Source: Variovorax sp. Root318D1 (GTDB lineage: Bacteria > Pseudomonadota > Gammaproteobacteria > Burkholderiales > Burkholderiaceae_C). Taken from it: a DNA stretch of 64,000 bases. Of this stretch, positions 35,643 to 45,693 are shown in pieces. The translations under genes and the position numbers were made by a program. The notes below the pieces were generated by a model. That model was not told the DNA's origin. It did no database searches and saw nothing but the letters and a program-made list of their open reading frames with translations. The DNA lies in assembly GCF_001424835.1 (NCBI RefSeq), contig NZ_LMCQ01000012.1, positions 277,053-341,052 of the forward strand, in the 5' to 3' direction. Every line of letters begins with the position of its first letter. Position 1 is the first letter of the stretch.

Positions 35643-37825
35643 CGCCTCAGAACAAGGCCGCCGCCGGACGCCGGTCGAAGGCCACGGATGGCAGCAATGC
35701 CAAGCAGCAGCAACTCGATGGCTTCGCGACCGATCATGCGCCCAATCTGACGACCAACCAGGGTCTTCAGATTCCAGACAACCACAACTCGCTCAAGGCC
35801 GGGTTGCGCGGGCCCACGCTGCTCGAAGATTTCATCCTGCGCGAGAAGATCACGCACTTCGACCACGAGCGCATTCCCGAGCGCGCGGTGCATGCGCGCG
35901 GCGCGGCGGCGCATGGCTTCTTCCAGGTCTACAAGTCAATGTCGCAGTTCACCGCGGCCGACTTCCTGCAGGACCCTGACGCGAAGACGCCCGTTTTCGT
36001 GCGTTTCTCGACCGTGGCCGGTTCGCGCGGCTCGGCCGACACGGTGCGCGACGTGCGCGGCTTTGCCGTCAAGTTCTACACCCGCGAGGGCAACTACGAC
36101 CTCGTGGGCAACAACATGCCGGTGTTCTTCATCCAGGACGCGATGAAGTTCCCCGACCTCATCCATGCCGTCAAGCCCGAGCCGCACCACGAGATGCCGC
36201 AGGCCGCGAGCGCGCACGACACCTTCTGGGATTTCGTTTCGCTCATGCCCGAGAGCACCCATATGCTGATGTGGGCGATGTCGGACCGCGCCATCCCGCG
36301 CAGCTTCCGGATGATGGAAGGCTTTGGCGTGCACACCTTCCGCTTCGTCAACAACCGCGGCGAGAGCCACTTCGTGAAGTTCCACTGGAAGCCCAAGCTC
36401 GGCATCCATGGCCTCGCGTGGGACGAAGCGCAGAAGATCGCGGGCAAGGACCCCGACTTCCATCGCCGAGACTTGTGGGAGTCCATCGAGAGCGGCGACT
36501 TCCCCGAATGGGAACTGGGCGTGCAACTCATCGCGCCGGACAAGGCGCAGTCGCTCGGCTTCGACCTGCTCGATCCGACCAAGCTCATTCCCGAAGAGAT
36601 GGTGCCGGTACAGCGCATCGGCCGGCTGGTGCTTAACCGCAACCCCGACAACTTCTTTGCGGAAACCGAGCAGGTGGCGTTCCATCCCGGGCACGTGGTG
36701 CCCGGCATCGACTTCAGCAACGATCCCTTGCTGCAGGGCCGGCTGTTCTCGTACACAGACACGCAGATATCTCGGCTGGGCGGCGCCAACTTCCACGAGC
36801 TGCCCATCAACAAGAGCGTGTGCCCGTTCCACAACTTCCAGCGCGACGGCATGCACCGCCAGACCATCGCGCGCGGGCAGGTGGCCTACGAGCCCAACTC
36901 GCTGGGCGACGGCAAGGAGTTCCGGGTCGACGGCGGCAGCGTGGGCTTCCAGTCCTTCCCCGACGATGTCGAGGGGACCAAGGTGCGCCGGCGCAGCCCA
37001 TCGTTCGACGACCACTTCACGCAGGCGCGCCTGTTCTTCAACAGCCAGAGCGCAGCCGAGAAGGAGCACATCGTCGCGGGCTTCCGCTTCGAGCTCTCGA
37101 AGGTGGACGTGCCGGCGATCCGCCAGCGCATGGTCGACAACCTCGCGCACGTCGACGAGAAGCTTGCGCGCCGCGTGGCCGAGCCTCTGGGCATCGGTGC
37201 GCCCGATGCCAAGGCAGCAGCCGGACGCGCGGGCTATCGGGAGCACCGCATGACCTTGCCCATCGAGGAGTCTCCCGCGCTCAGCATGGCCGACACCGGC
37301 GACGGCTCGATCCGCACGCGCAAGATCGCGATCCTGGTGGCGGACGGCATCGACTCGGCATCGCTCAAGCCGATCCGCGATGCGCTCGAGCAGGCGGGCG
37401 GAAAGTGCAAGGTGGTCGGCCCGCGCCTGGGCACCGTGGCCAGCGCATCGAAGCGGCAGATCGACATCGACATGACCTTTGCCAATGCGCCTTCGGTGAT
37501 TTTCGACGCCGTGCTGGTGCCAGGCGGCAGCCTGGGCGCAGCGGCGCTCGCGGGCATGGGCGATGCCGTGCACTTCGTGCTCGAGGCCTACAAGCATTGC
37601 AAGGCCATCTGCACCGTGGGCGAGGGGGTGCAGCTGCTGTCCACGCTGGGCATCGGTGCGGACGCGCCGCCTGCCAACCTGCCTCCCGGCGTAGTGGTGG
37701 CGGCCACGCCCGTGACCAATCTCGGCGACGCCACCGCGGCCACGCAGATCGCGCAGGATTTCATCGCCGCCATTGCCAAGCACCGCCACTGGGACCGCAC
37801 CGACATCGATTCGGTCCCCGCATGA
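35639..37825 (+). CDS. katE: large-subunit monofunctional catalase (HPII type)
   Basis: 728 residues, the size of the large catalase clade. The distal haem His is residue 85 (ERAVHARGAAAHG), the distal Asn is in LVGNNMPVFFIQDAMKF, and the haem-ligand Tyr is residue 372 (LFSYTDTQISRLGG). The C-terminal 150 residues are a DJ-1/PfpI-like flavodoxin-fold domain (KIAILVADGIDSASLKPI, VLVPGGSLGAAALAGMG), typical of HPII. It breaks down hydrogen peroxide in the cytoplasm, usually under stationary-phase or stress control. The first gene of the unit codes for a small membrane peptide. Confidence 0.96.
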   Translation: MTPQNKAAAGRRSKATDGSNAKQQQLDGFATDHAPNLTTNQGLQIPDNHNSLKAGLRGPTLLEDFILREKITHFDHERIPERAVHARGAAAHGFFQVYKSMSQFTAADFLQDPDAKTPVFVRFSTVAGSRGSADTVRDVRGFAVKFYTREGNYDLVGNNMPVFFIQDAMKFPDLIHAVKPEPHHEMPQAASAHDTFWDFVSLMPESTHMLMWAMSDRAIPRSFRMMEGFGVHTFRFVNNRGESHFVKFHWKPKLGIHGLAWDEAQKIAGKDPDFHRRDLWESIESGDFPEWELGVQLIAPDKAQSLGFDLLDPTKLIPEEMVPVQRIGRLVLNRNPDNFFAETEQVAFHPGHVVPGIDFSNDPLLQGRLFSYTDTQISRLGGANFHELPINKSVCPFHNFQRDGMHRQTIARGQVAYEPNSLGDGKEFRVDGGSVGFQSFPDDVEGTKVRRRSPSFDDHFTQARLFFNSQSAAEKEHIVAGFRFELSKVDVPAIRQRMVDNLAHVDEKLARRVAEPLGIGAPDAKAAAGRAGYREHRMTLPIEESPALSMADTGDGSIRTRKIAILVADGIDSASLKPIRDALEQAGGKCKVVGPRLGTVASASKRQIDIDMTFANAPSVIFDAVLVPGGSLGAAALAGMGDAVHFVLEAYKHCKAICTVGEGVQLLSTLGIGADAPPANLPPGVVVAATPVTNLGDATAATQIAQDFIAAIAKHRHWDRTDIDSVPA

Positions 37826-37969
37826 AATAGTCCTTTTGCGCTAGACCGTCTTGCGAATAGGCGGGGCGCGGGGCCGCTTCTAGACTTTCCCCACGAGGCC
37901 TGAACGGCGCGCACTTCCGCGACGTCGACCCCCGCAACCGCGGGCACACGGGCCGCGCGCGGGGGTCCA

Positions 37970-40117
37970 ATGACGTGGTTTTCGAGAACGGGATGGGAGC
38001 GCTCGGCACGTCGTGCAGGAGCCGCGGGTGCCCTCGGGCTGGCTGGCATTCTTCTGCTGGGCCATGGGCCGCTGGCATCGGCGCAGCAGCAACAGGCGCC
38101 CAATGCCGAGGCCGCGGCCAGCAAGGCCGAGCAGGCCCGGCTTGCGGACACCGACACCTTGCTGGCGCTGACCAGCGAGGGTGCGGTGCTCTACGGGCAG
38201 GACGCCGTGAAGCTGTCCGGCTACCAATATTGCAGCCAGGCGGTGGCGCTGGCCGAGGCCGGTGAGTTTCGCCAGAGCGTGCGAGCCGCCAGCAAGGCGC
38301 TGCACCTGGCCAATGCCACGCGCGATCCGAACCTCATGGCCATGGCCAACCGCGACCTGGCCATCGTCTACAGCTATTCGGGCCAGCTCGACAAGGCCGA
38401 GGAGTTTGCACGCGAGGCGCTCAGGCATCCGGCGCGAGACCCCAAGCTGGTGGTCGGCCCGGTGCAGAAGGTCATCGGCGACGTGCGCACGCGCCGCGGC
38501 GACTTCGCCGGTGCCGTGCTCAGCTATGACGAGGCGTTGAGCAACAGCTCGCCGCGCTATGCGCCGCTGGTGCAGGCTTCGCTGGTCAATGCGCTCATCG
38601 AATCGGGCGATGCCGTGCGGGCGCGAGACATGCTCGGCAGCATGGCGCCGCCCAAGGACGCACCGCTCACGGCGCAGTTGGACCGCACCCGCGCACGGCT
38701 GCTGCTGGCCGAGAACAAGCCCGCGGAGGCCCGCGACATGTACCGCGCGCTCACCGCGCGGCAGGTGGGCACCGACACCGAGTACTACCGCCTCTGGGCT
38801 TGGGACGGCGTGGCGCGCAGCGAACTCGCGCTGGGCCAGAAGCAGGCCGCGGCCGAAGCCATGGCGCGCGCGCTGGGCGGCATTGACCAGGTGCGTGCGA
38901 AGTTCCGAAGCGAAGAATTCAAGATGGGCCTGTTCTCGGATCTGCAATCGGTGTTCGAGCGCGGCGTGTCGATCTACAGCGATGCGGGCGATGCGCGCCA
39001 GGCCTTCGAGGTGAGCGAGCGCAGTCGCTCGCGCGCACTGCTCGATGCGGTGCGCGGCCGCGCGAAGATCAGCGACCGGGCCGCGAGCACCGTCGACCTG
39101 GCGACGCTGCAGGGTGCCCTGGCGCCCGACGAGCGCGTGGTGCAGTTCCATTCGCTGCCCGACCGGCTGCTGGCGTGGGTCGTCAGCCCCACGGGCATCG
39201 AGGCCCACACCGTCGCGGTGCGCCGCGAAGAGCTGACCGAACTGGTCGAGGTGTTCCGCAACTCGATCGTGCGCGGCCGCCGCGCGGCCATCACCAATGG
39301 CGACAAGCTGGGCGCCGCATTGCTCGGCCCGCTCGGCCTCGCGTCCGGGCAGCGGCTCATCGTGGTGCCTCATGGGCCGCTGCACTATTTGCCGTTCCAG
39401 GCGCTGCGGCTGAACGCGCGCTACGTGATCGAGTCGCATCCGGTGGCGGTGGCACCGTCCATCAGCATTGCGGTGCAGCTGGCGCAGCGCACGCCGCGCG
39501 TGAGCGCAACGCTCACCGCCTTCGGCAATCCGCGCATCGAAGACAAGTACGACCTGCCGGGCGCCGAGATCGAGGTGAAGCAGCTCGCGCAACTGTTCCC
39601 GCGCAACACCGTGTACATGGGCGCCGCGGCCACCAAGACGCAGTTCCGCGAGGTGTCTGCGCGTTCGCCGCTGATGCACGTGGCGGCCCATGCCGAGGCC
39701 GATGCGGTCGACCCGCTCTACTCGCGCATCCTGTTGGCGAACGAAGGCGGCAAGCAGAATTTTCTCGAGGCGCACGAGATCCTCGGCCTGCCCATGGACG
39801 GCACGGCGCTGGTCACGCTGTCTGCTTGCGAGTCGGGCCTCGGGCGCATCGCGCAGGGCGACGAGGTGCTGGGCTTCACGCGCTCCTTTCTATCGGCCGG
39901 CAGCTCCAGCCTGATCGCCTCGCTGTGGCCGGTGTCGGACGACGCGACTGCCGTGCTCATGGGCACGCTCTACGGCGAGCTTTCGAAGGGCCGCGACATC
40001 CAGAAGGCGATGCAGGCCGGGCAGCTGGCCGTGCTGAGGGATCCCAAGATGTCGCATCCGTTCTTCTGGGCCCCGTTCAACCTGATCGGCAACTGGCGCC
40101 TCACGGTGGGAAGCTGA
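37970..40117 (+). CDS. exported TPR-CHAT caspase-like protease linked to two-partner secretion
   Basis: 715 residues. A signal peptide (LGLAGILLLGHGPLASAQQQ) is followed by TPR-like helical repeats at about 60-340 (ALAEAGEFRQSVRAASKALH, YSGQLDKAEEFAREALRHPA). A C-terminal CHAT domain at about 385-710 carries the catalytic pair His574 (LMHVAAHAEAD) and Cys620 (LVTLSACESGLG). It is the first gene of an operon with TpsB and TpsA; both junctions read TGACATG, with one nucleotide between genes. The signal peptide would put the protease in the periplasm, where it could act on the TpsA or TpsB partner; this is inference. Confidence 0.85.
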   Translation: MTWFSRTGWERSARRAGAAGALGLAGILLLGHGPLASAQQQQAPNAEAAASKAEQARLADTDTLLALTSEGAVLYGQDAVKLSGYQYCSQAVALAEAGEFRQSVRAASKALHLANATRDPNLMAMANRDLAIVYSYSGQLDKAEEFAREALRHPARDPKLVVGPVQKVIGDVRTRRGDFAGAVLSYDEALSNSSPRYAPLVQASLVNALIESGDAVRARDMLGSMAPPKDAPLTAQLDRTRARLLLAENKPAEARDMYRALTARQVGTDTEYYRLWAWDGVARSELALGQKQAAAEAMARALGGIDQVRAKFRSEEFKMGLFSDLQSVFERGVSIYSDAGDARQAFEVSERSRSRALLDAVRGRAKISDRAASTVDLATLQGALAPDERVVQFHSLPDRLLAWVVSPTGIEAHTVAVRREELTELVEVFRNSIVRGRRAAITNGDKLGAALLGPLGLASGQRLIVVPHGPLHYLPFQALRLNARYVIESHPVAVAPSISIAVQLAQRTPRVSATLTAFGNPRIEDKYDLPGAEIEVKQLAQLFPRNTVYMGAAATKTQFREVSARSPLMHVAAHAEADAVDPLYSRILLANEGGKQNFLEAHEILGLPMDGTALVTLSACESGLGRIAQGDEVLGFTRSFLSAGSSSLIASLWPVSDDATAVLMGTLYGELSKGRDIQKAMQAGQLAVLRDPKMSHPFFWAPFNLIGNWRLTVGS

Positions 40118-40118
40118 C

Positions 40119-41873
40119 ATGAGCGTTCGCAAAACAATCAATCCATGGTGGAGCACCGAGATGCGCGCTTGTCAACACTCGACGCCAATTGCTCTTGCCG
40201 TCTCCGCATTGATGGGGGCCGCGCTGCTGGTGGCAGCCCAGCGGACGCACGCGGCCGAGGCCGATACCACGACGCTTCTGCCCACCAAAGACCCCTGCGG
40301 CACCTGCGACCGGCCCGTCGCCCAGGCCACTGGCACCGTGGCGCCGCAAAGCCTGCCCGCGCCGCCGCAGCCGCCCGCCGCCTCGTTCAAGCTCAACGAC
40401 CTGCGCCTGAACGGCGTCAAGGCGCTCACCAACGAAGAACTGCAGGGCATCACCGCACCCTACATCGGCCGCAACGTCACGCTCGGCGATCTCGAAAGCC
40501 TGGCGCAGGCCATCACAGCCCGCTACAAGGCGCATGGCTACTTTCTCGCCCAAGCCGTGGTGCCGGTGCAGACGGTGCGCGACGGCATTGTCGAGATCAG
40601 CGTCATCGAAGGCCGCCTCGGCAAGGTCGACGTCAATGTCGCGCCCGATGCACCTCTCAGCGAGGCGCGCGTGCGCGGCTTCCTCGCGCCGCTGCAACCC
40701 GGCGAGGCCGTGAGCGCGCCGGCCTACGAACGCTCGATGCTGCTGCTGTCGGACCAGCCCGGCATCAAGGTTTCGTCCGCCTTGCAGGAAGGCACGCAGC
40801 CAGGCACCACCGACCTGTCGGTCGAGGTGGCGGCAGCGCCGCGCTGGGCCTTCACGGCCGAGGCCGACAACCATGGCACAAAGGAATCGGGCCGCTTCCG
40901 CGTCGGCGGCACCGCGCGCTGGCTCAGCCCCTTCGGGATTGGCGACAACCTCGACATGCGGCTGATGGTGTCCAACAACAACGGGCTGCAGTTCGGCCGA
41001 GTGGCCTACGAGGCACCCATCGGAACCAGCGGCCTGCGCGCTGGCGTGGGCCTCGCGCGCGTCAACTACGAGCTTGGCGGCGAGTTCGCCGAGCTCGGGG
41101 CGCAGGGCAAGGCCGACGTGCTCGATTTCTCGCTCAACTACCCGCTCATCCGCCAGCGCCAGCAGAACCTGTTCCTGCGCCTGGGGGCCGACGTGAAGAA
41201 CCTGACCGACGAGATGAATGCGGTCGATTTGACTTCGAAGAAGCGCGTGCACGGCTTTGGGCTCGGCTGGGCCTGGGAGCGGCGGGACGAGGTGTTCGGC
41301 GGCGGCTACTGGGCCAGCTCGGGCACGCTCTACCGCGGCGACCTGTCGATCCGTGACGAGCAGAGCCGCGCATTCGACCAGAGCATCGCGGGCCATCACA
41401 CCGAGGGCGGCTACACCAAGCTGACCTTCCAGCTCTCGCGGCTGCAGGCCATCGTGCCGAACCATTCGCTCTATGTGGCGATCGGCGGCCAGCGGGCCAG
41501 CAAGAACCTCGACGCCTCCGAGAAGCTCTCGCTCGGCGGAGCGCGCGCGGTGCGTGCGTACCCATCCGGCGAACTGCTGGTGGACGAAGGCGCGATCGGC
41601 ACCGTCGAGTGGCGCTGGTCCGTCAACTCGGAGCTCACCCCCTTCGTGTTCTACGACGCCGCGCGCGGAAAGATCGTGCGCGATCCCTCCCCATTCGACA
41701 CCGGCCCCAACCGCCACAGCCTGCGCGGTTTCGGCATCGGCATTTCGTGGTCCCGGCCCGGCAACTTTGCGATCAACGCGACGATCGCCTGGCGCGACGG
41801 CACCCGGCCGGCGCAGACCGATGGCGGCGGCCGCAACCCGCGTTTGTACGTGCAGGCGCAAAAGGTGTTCTGA
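40119..41873 (+). CDS. ShlB/FhaC/HecB-type outer-membrane transporter (TpsB) of the CHAT operon
   Basis: 584 residues: a signal peptide (ALAVSALMGAALLVAAQRTHAAEA), two POTRA domains at about 85-245 (FKLNDLRLNGVKALTNEEL, GIVEISVIEGRLGKVDVNV), and a 16-strand barrel ending in phenylalanine. The VRGY-type loop is present in variant form (ARAVRAYPSGELLVDEG). It exports the TpsA encoded one nucleotide downstream. It is distinct in sequence from the CDI transporter at 13780-15510, so the window holds two independent two-partner systems. Confidence 0.92.
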   Translation: MSVRKTINPWWSTEMRACQHSTPIALAVSALMGAALLVAAQRTHAAEADTTTLLPTKDPCGTCDRPVAQATGTVAPQSLPAPPQPPAASFKLNDLRLNGVKALTNEELQGITAPYIGRNVTLGDLESLAQAITARYKAHGYFLAQAVVPVQTVRDGIVEISVIEGRLGKVDVNVAPDAPLSEARVRGFLAPLQPGEAVSAPAYERSMLLLSDQPGIKVSSALQEGTQPGTTDLSVEVAAAPRWAFTAEADNHGTKESGRFRVGGTARWLSPFGIGDNLDMRLMVSNNNGLQFGRVAYEAPIGTSGLRAGVGLARVNYELGGEFAELGAQGKADVLDFSLNYPLIRQRQQNLFLRLGADVKNLTDEMNAVDLTSKKRVHGFGLGWAWERRDEVFGGGYWASSGTLYRGDLSIRDEQSRAFDQSIAGHHTEGGYTKLTFQLSRLQAIVPNHSLYVAIGGQRASKNLDASEKLSLGGARAVRAYPSGELLVDEGAIGTVEWRWSVNSELTPFVFYDAARGKIVRDPSPFDTGPNRHSLRGFGIGISWSRPGNFAINATIAWRDGTRPAQTDGGGRNPRLYVQAQKVF

Positions 41874-41874
41874 C

Positions 41875-44800
41875 ATGGCAATGCACAACCGTTCCCCACG
41901 ATTCCAGCCGCGCCTGCAACTGCGTCCGGTCGCGCTCGCGCTGGTGTGCCTGGGCCTGGCGCCCGCGCTGGCCCAAACCCTGCCCACGGGGTTCTCTGCC
42001 ATTGCCGGAGGCGTGACCGCCGCGACGCCGAACGCCGCGACGATGAACATCAACCAGACGACGGCCCGCGCCATCGCGCAATGGAACACCTTCTCCATTT
42101 CGACGGGCGCGACGGTCAACGTTGCGCAGCCGAGCGCCAGCAGCGTGCTGCTGAACCGCGTGATCGGCGGAGAGGCCTCGACCATTGCCGGATCGCTCAA
42201 CGCAAACGGACGCGTCTTCCTGGTCAACCCGGCCGGCGTGACCTTCTCGAAGGGTTCGTCGGTCAGCGTCGGCGGGCTGGTCGCATCGACACTGGACATG
42301 TCCACCAGCAACGCCGATTTCATGGCCGGTGCGTCCAAGCTCGAGTTCAGGCAGCCGGACGGCAGTTTCGGCACCGTGGACAACCAGGGCAACATCACGC
42401 TGGTGGGCAGCGGCGGCACCGCGGCACTCATCGGATCGCGAGTGTTCAACAGCGGCAGCATCGTTGCCGACGGCGGCACGGCCGCCATGGCGTCGGGCGA
42501 GACCGTCACGCTCGACTTTGCCGGCGATGGGCTCACCACGCTTCGGGTGACGCCAGGCCTCTACAGCGGCGTGGCGAACAGCGGCACCATGCAGGCAAAC
42601 GGCGGCCGCGTGGCGCTGGTGGCGACGAGCGGCTCGGAAGTATCGAACGGCGTGGTCAATTTCCGTGGCGTGCTGCGTGCCGACTCCATGGTTTCGCGCA
42701 ACGGCGAAATCATCCTGGACAGCGGGCTGTCGTCCGAGGGCGTTCGCATGACGGGCGGCTTGGTGTCCGCGGCGGGCAACGGTGCTGGCCTCACGGGCGG
42801 CACCATCGACATCAAGGGCCTCGCGATCGGGCTGGTGCCTTACACGCCTCCGCTCATCATCGACGTTTCCGCGCCCGTGGAGCCGCCGCCACCGCCGCCC
42901 GGGAACGACGACCGCGGCGTCCTCGACGCGAGCGGCAGCGCGGGCGGCGGGCGCATCCGCCTTTATGCGAACGCGGTGACCGAAATCGGCGACACCGGCG
43001 CCATCGCGCTCGGCGCCGGTTCGATCCTGCGCGCGGACGCCGTTGCATCCGGCAACGGCGGTGACGTTCGCGTACTCGCCGAGCGCACCCTGCGTGCCTA
43101 CGGCAGCATCTCGGCCCGCGGCGGCGCGGGCAGCGGCAACGGCGGCTTCATCGAAACTTCCGGAGGTTTCGCCGCGCCCGACGACGGGCTGGGCGGCGGT
43201 TTCAGCATCGACGGGCTGCGTGTGGACGCCGCCGCGCCTGCAGGAACCGCGGGCACCTGGCTCATCGACCCGTTCAATGTCGACATCGTTCCTGGTGCCG
43301 CAGCCGGCACGCTGCCGACCAATCCCTTCGAGCCGCTCGCGGCCAGCACGATCCAGGACGGCGACATCAACGCCGCCCTCAACGGCGGCACCAGCGTGCG
43401 CATCACCACCGGCGACCCCGGCGCGGGTTCGCCGACGGACGGCGACATCCGCATGTTCAACGGCGTGCGCATCAACTACAACACGGCCAACGGGCCGTTG
43501 ACCTTCCAGCTCGATGCTCACCGCAGCGTGCGCGGCGACAACAACGTGGTGATCGAGTCCTCGGGCGCTGGCGGGCCGCTCAATGTGGTGTTCAACACCG
43601 ACGTCAACGGCGGCGGTGCCGCAACCGGCGGCGGGCAGGTTAGCTACAGCGGCGACATCTACACCAACGGCGGCAATGTGGTGATGAACGGCGCCTGGTC
43701 GGCCGCGGGAGCGGGGCCGAGCGTGAGCCTCAACGGCAACGTCATCGACACGCGCGTCGGTCGCACCGATGCCGGGTCCGGCGGCTCCGTGACGATCAAC
43801 GGCAACAGCACCGGGCCTTCGGGCGGCGGCTTCACGGAAGCGGCCGTCTACATCAGCGGCGTGCAGATCTCCACCTCGACCGGCGACGTCGACATCACGG
43901 GCATTGGCACCGACACCAGCGGCGTGCGGCTCAGCTCGCGCTTCACGGGCACAGGCTTTCCGAACCGGCAGACCGACATTTCGACGACCAGCGGCAACAT
44001 CAACGTGAGCGGCGTGGGCAACTTCACGGGCAACAGCAGCGAGATCCCGGGCCATGGCGTGGTGCTGAACAACGCGGTGCTTCGCTCGGTCGACGGCAAC
44101 ATCGCGGTGAGCGGCCTGCGCCAGTCCGGCGCCGGCGACCCGGGCACGGGCGGCGACGGCGTGCTGCTGCGAAACGGCTCGCGGATTGCGACCACCGGTA
44201 CCGGCAACATCGAGCTCACCGGCCAGGCCGACGGCGGCGGCGCTGGCGTGCGCCTCGGCCCGGTGGCGCCGGTGCCGGGCCTGTTCCCCACGGTGCTCGC
44301 GGGGGTCTCCGTCTCGTCGGCCGGTGGCAACGTGGTGCTGCGCGCAAGCAACGGCGGCGGCACCGACGCGCTGGTGATCGACGGCACCGTGAGCGCGGGC
44401 AACGTCGTCAACCTTCGTCCCGGCGGCGTGGCTGCCGACGGCACGGCCTTCGACCAGGTTGCGACGCCGATCACGCTCGGCGGCACGGCCAACACGGGCT
44501 TCGCGGTGTCGGCCGACGAGTTCTCCCGCATATCGGCCGGCAACGCCGTCGTGGCCGGCAGCAATGCGCATGCGGCCGACATCAACGTCGTCGGGCCGCT
44601 CGCCCTGGCCTCCGGCCTCTCGCTGCAAAACGGGGGCGGCGGCAACATTGCATTGCAGGCACCCATCACCGCGCCACGCGTGGGCCTGGTGTCGGCCGGC
44701 AACATCACGCAGACCGCAGCCGCGCCGATCACGGCCGGCACGCTGCTGGCTCTTTCCACCGGCGGCAGCGTGCTGCTCGACCGGGCGGCCAACAACGTGA

Positions 44801-45690
44801 GCGCGAACACGCTGGGCGGCGGGGCTGCCGGCGCGTTCCGCTACCAGGATGTGGACGAACTGCGCATCGGCCCCGTGTCGGTCATCGGCTACGACGCCGC
44901 CGGCAACGCGCCGCAAGTGGTGTCGGCCGGCTCGATGGCCGCGGACACGGTGTTCGTGCGCACGCTGAGCGGCGACCTGCAACTCGGCACGGCGGTGAGC
45001 AGCACTTCGGGCACCGACCTGGTTGCTGCGGCGCGCTTCCAGAACGTCGGTGGTGCCAGCCTCAGCGGCGCCCCGTGGCGCGTGTGGGCCGACACCTGGA
45101 TCGGCGAAACGCGCGGCGGCATCGCCGGCTCGGGCCTGCTGCCGAATCTCTACAACTGCGCTTATCTGGGCCTGTGCGGCGTGACCGTGTCGCCGGGCGA
45201 CAACCACTTCATCTATGCGCAGCGGCCGACCGCGACCGTCGTGATCGTCAATGCGTCCCGACAGGCCGGCCTGAACAATCCGCTCTTCACCTGGAGCATC
45301 ACGGGCCTGATCCTCGGCGACAGCGGCGCTGGCTTCAACGGTGCAGTGGGGACCACGGCCACGCGGTCGAGCCCGCCTGGCGCGTATGCGATCAACGGCA
45401 GCTTCACCTCGGCCGAAGGCTATCTGGTCAACGTGGTGCCGGGGACGCTCACGGTCGGTGGCTTTCCGCAGATTCCGCAGGTCGATGTGATCCGCGAACT
45501 GCCGACCACCTGGCTGTACGACCGCAACATGGGTCCGCCTCCGATCTGCTTCGCAACGGGCCCCCTCGAAGGCGACCGGGGCGCGCAGGGCAACGACGTG
45601 CTGGCGCGCGAATGGTCGCGGGTGCGCTCGCGGCCCAATCTCACGAGTTGCGTCGACTCCGAAAAGCGCAACGGCTGCGCCGATTTCTAG
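41875..45690 (+). CDS. filamentous-hemagglutinin-type exoprotein (TpsA) with C-terminal MBG-like domain
   Basis: 1271 residues. A signal peptide (PVALALVCLGLAPALAQTLP) is followed by the TPS secretion domain (MNINQTTARAIAQWNTFSI, SVLLNRVIGGEASTIAGSL, VFLVNPAGVTFSKGSSVSVG), then glycine-rich beta-helix repeats. A late segment LNNPLFTWSITGLILGDSGA with YAINGSFTSAEGYLVNVVPG resembles the MBG repeats of bacterial adhesins. There is no toxin-boundary motif or immunity gene, so this is an adhesin or surface protein rather than a CDI effector. A proline run (EPPPPPPGNDD) lies near residue 340. It ends in cysteine-containing SCVDSEKRNGCADF. Confidence 0.9.
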   Translation: MAMHNRSPRFQPRLQLRPVALALVCLGLAPALAQTLPTGFSAIAGGVTAATPNAATMNINQTTARAIAQWNTFSISTGATVNVAQPSASSVLLNRVIGGEASTIAGSLNANGRVFLVNPAGVTFSKGSSVSVGGLVASTLDMSTSNADFMAGASKLEFRQPDGSFGTVDNQGNITLVGSGGTAALIGSRVFNSGSIVADGGTAAMASGETVTLDFAGDGLTTLRVTPGLYSGVANSGTMQANGGRVALVATSGSEVSNGVVNFRGVLRADSMVSRNGEIILDSGLSSEGVRMTGGLVSAAGNGAGLTGGTIDIKGLAIGLVPYTPPLIIDVSAPVEPPPPPPGNDDRGVLDASGSAGGGRIRLYANAVTEIGDTGAIALGAGSILRADAVASGNGGDVRVLAERTLRAYGSISARGGAGSGNGGFIETSGGFAAPDDGLGGGFSIDGLRVDAAAPAGTAGTWLIDPFNVDIVPGAAAGTLPTNPFEPLAASTIQDGDINAALNGGTSVRITTGDPGAGSPTDGDIRMFNGVRINYNTANGPLTFQLDAHRSVRGDNNVVIESSGAGGPLNVVFNTDVNGGGAATGGGQVSYSGDIYTNGGNVVMNGAWSAAGAGPSVSLNGNVIDTRVGRTDAGSGGSVTINGNSTGPSGGGFTEAAVYISGVQISTSTGDVDITGIGTDTSGVRLSSRFTGTGFPNRQTDISTTSGNINVSGVGNFTGNSSEIPGHGVVLNNAVLRSVDGNIAVSGLRQSGAGDPGTGGDGVLLRNGSRIATTGTGNIELTGQADGGGAGVRLGPVAPVPGLFPTVLAGVSVSSAGGNVVLRASNGGGTDALVIDGTVSAGNVVNLRPGGVAADGTAFDQVATPITLGGTANTGFAVSADEFSRISAGNAVVAGSNAHAADINVVGPLALASGLSLQNGGGGNIALQAPITAPRVGLVSAGNITQTAAAPITAGTLLALSTGGSVLLDRAANNVSANTLGGGAAGAFRYQDVDELRIGPVSVIGYDAAGNAPQVVSAGSMAADTVFVRTLSGDLQLGTAVSSTSGTDLVAAARFQNVGGASLSGAPWRVWADTWIGETRGGIAGSGLLPNLYNCAYLGLCGVTVSPGDNHFIYAQRPTATVVIVNASRQAGLNNPLFTWSITGLILGDSGAGFNGAVGTTATRSSPPGAYAINGSFTSAEGYLVNVVPGTLTVGGFPQIPQVDVIRELPTTWLYDRNMGPPPICFATGPLEGDRGAQGNDVLAREWSRVRSRPNLTSCVDSEKRNGCADF

Positions 45691-45693
45691 GGG

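Noticed and set aside
40101..45207. Long minus-strand frames across the TpsB and TpsA genes
   Set aside because: His/Arg/Ala-rich shadow translations of high-GC codons; the plus-strand genes have signal peptides and family motifs.
41875..45690. Reading the second TpsA as another CDI toxin
   Set aside because: No VENN- or LYN-type boundary, no immunity gene downstream and a C-terminus of adhesin type; the next gene is convergent.
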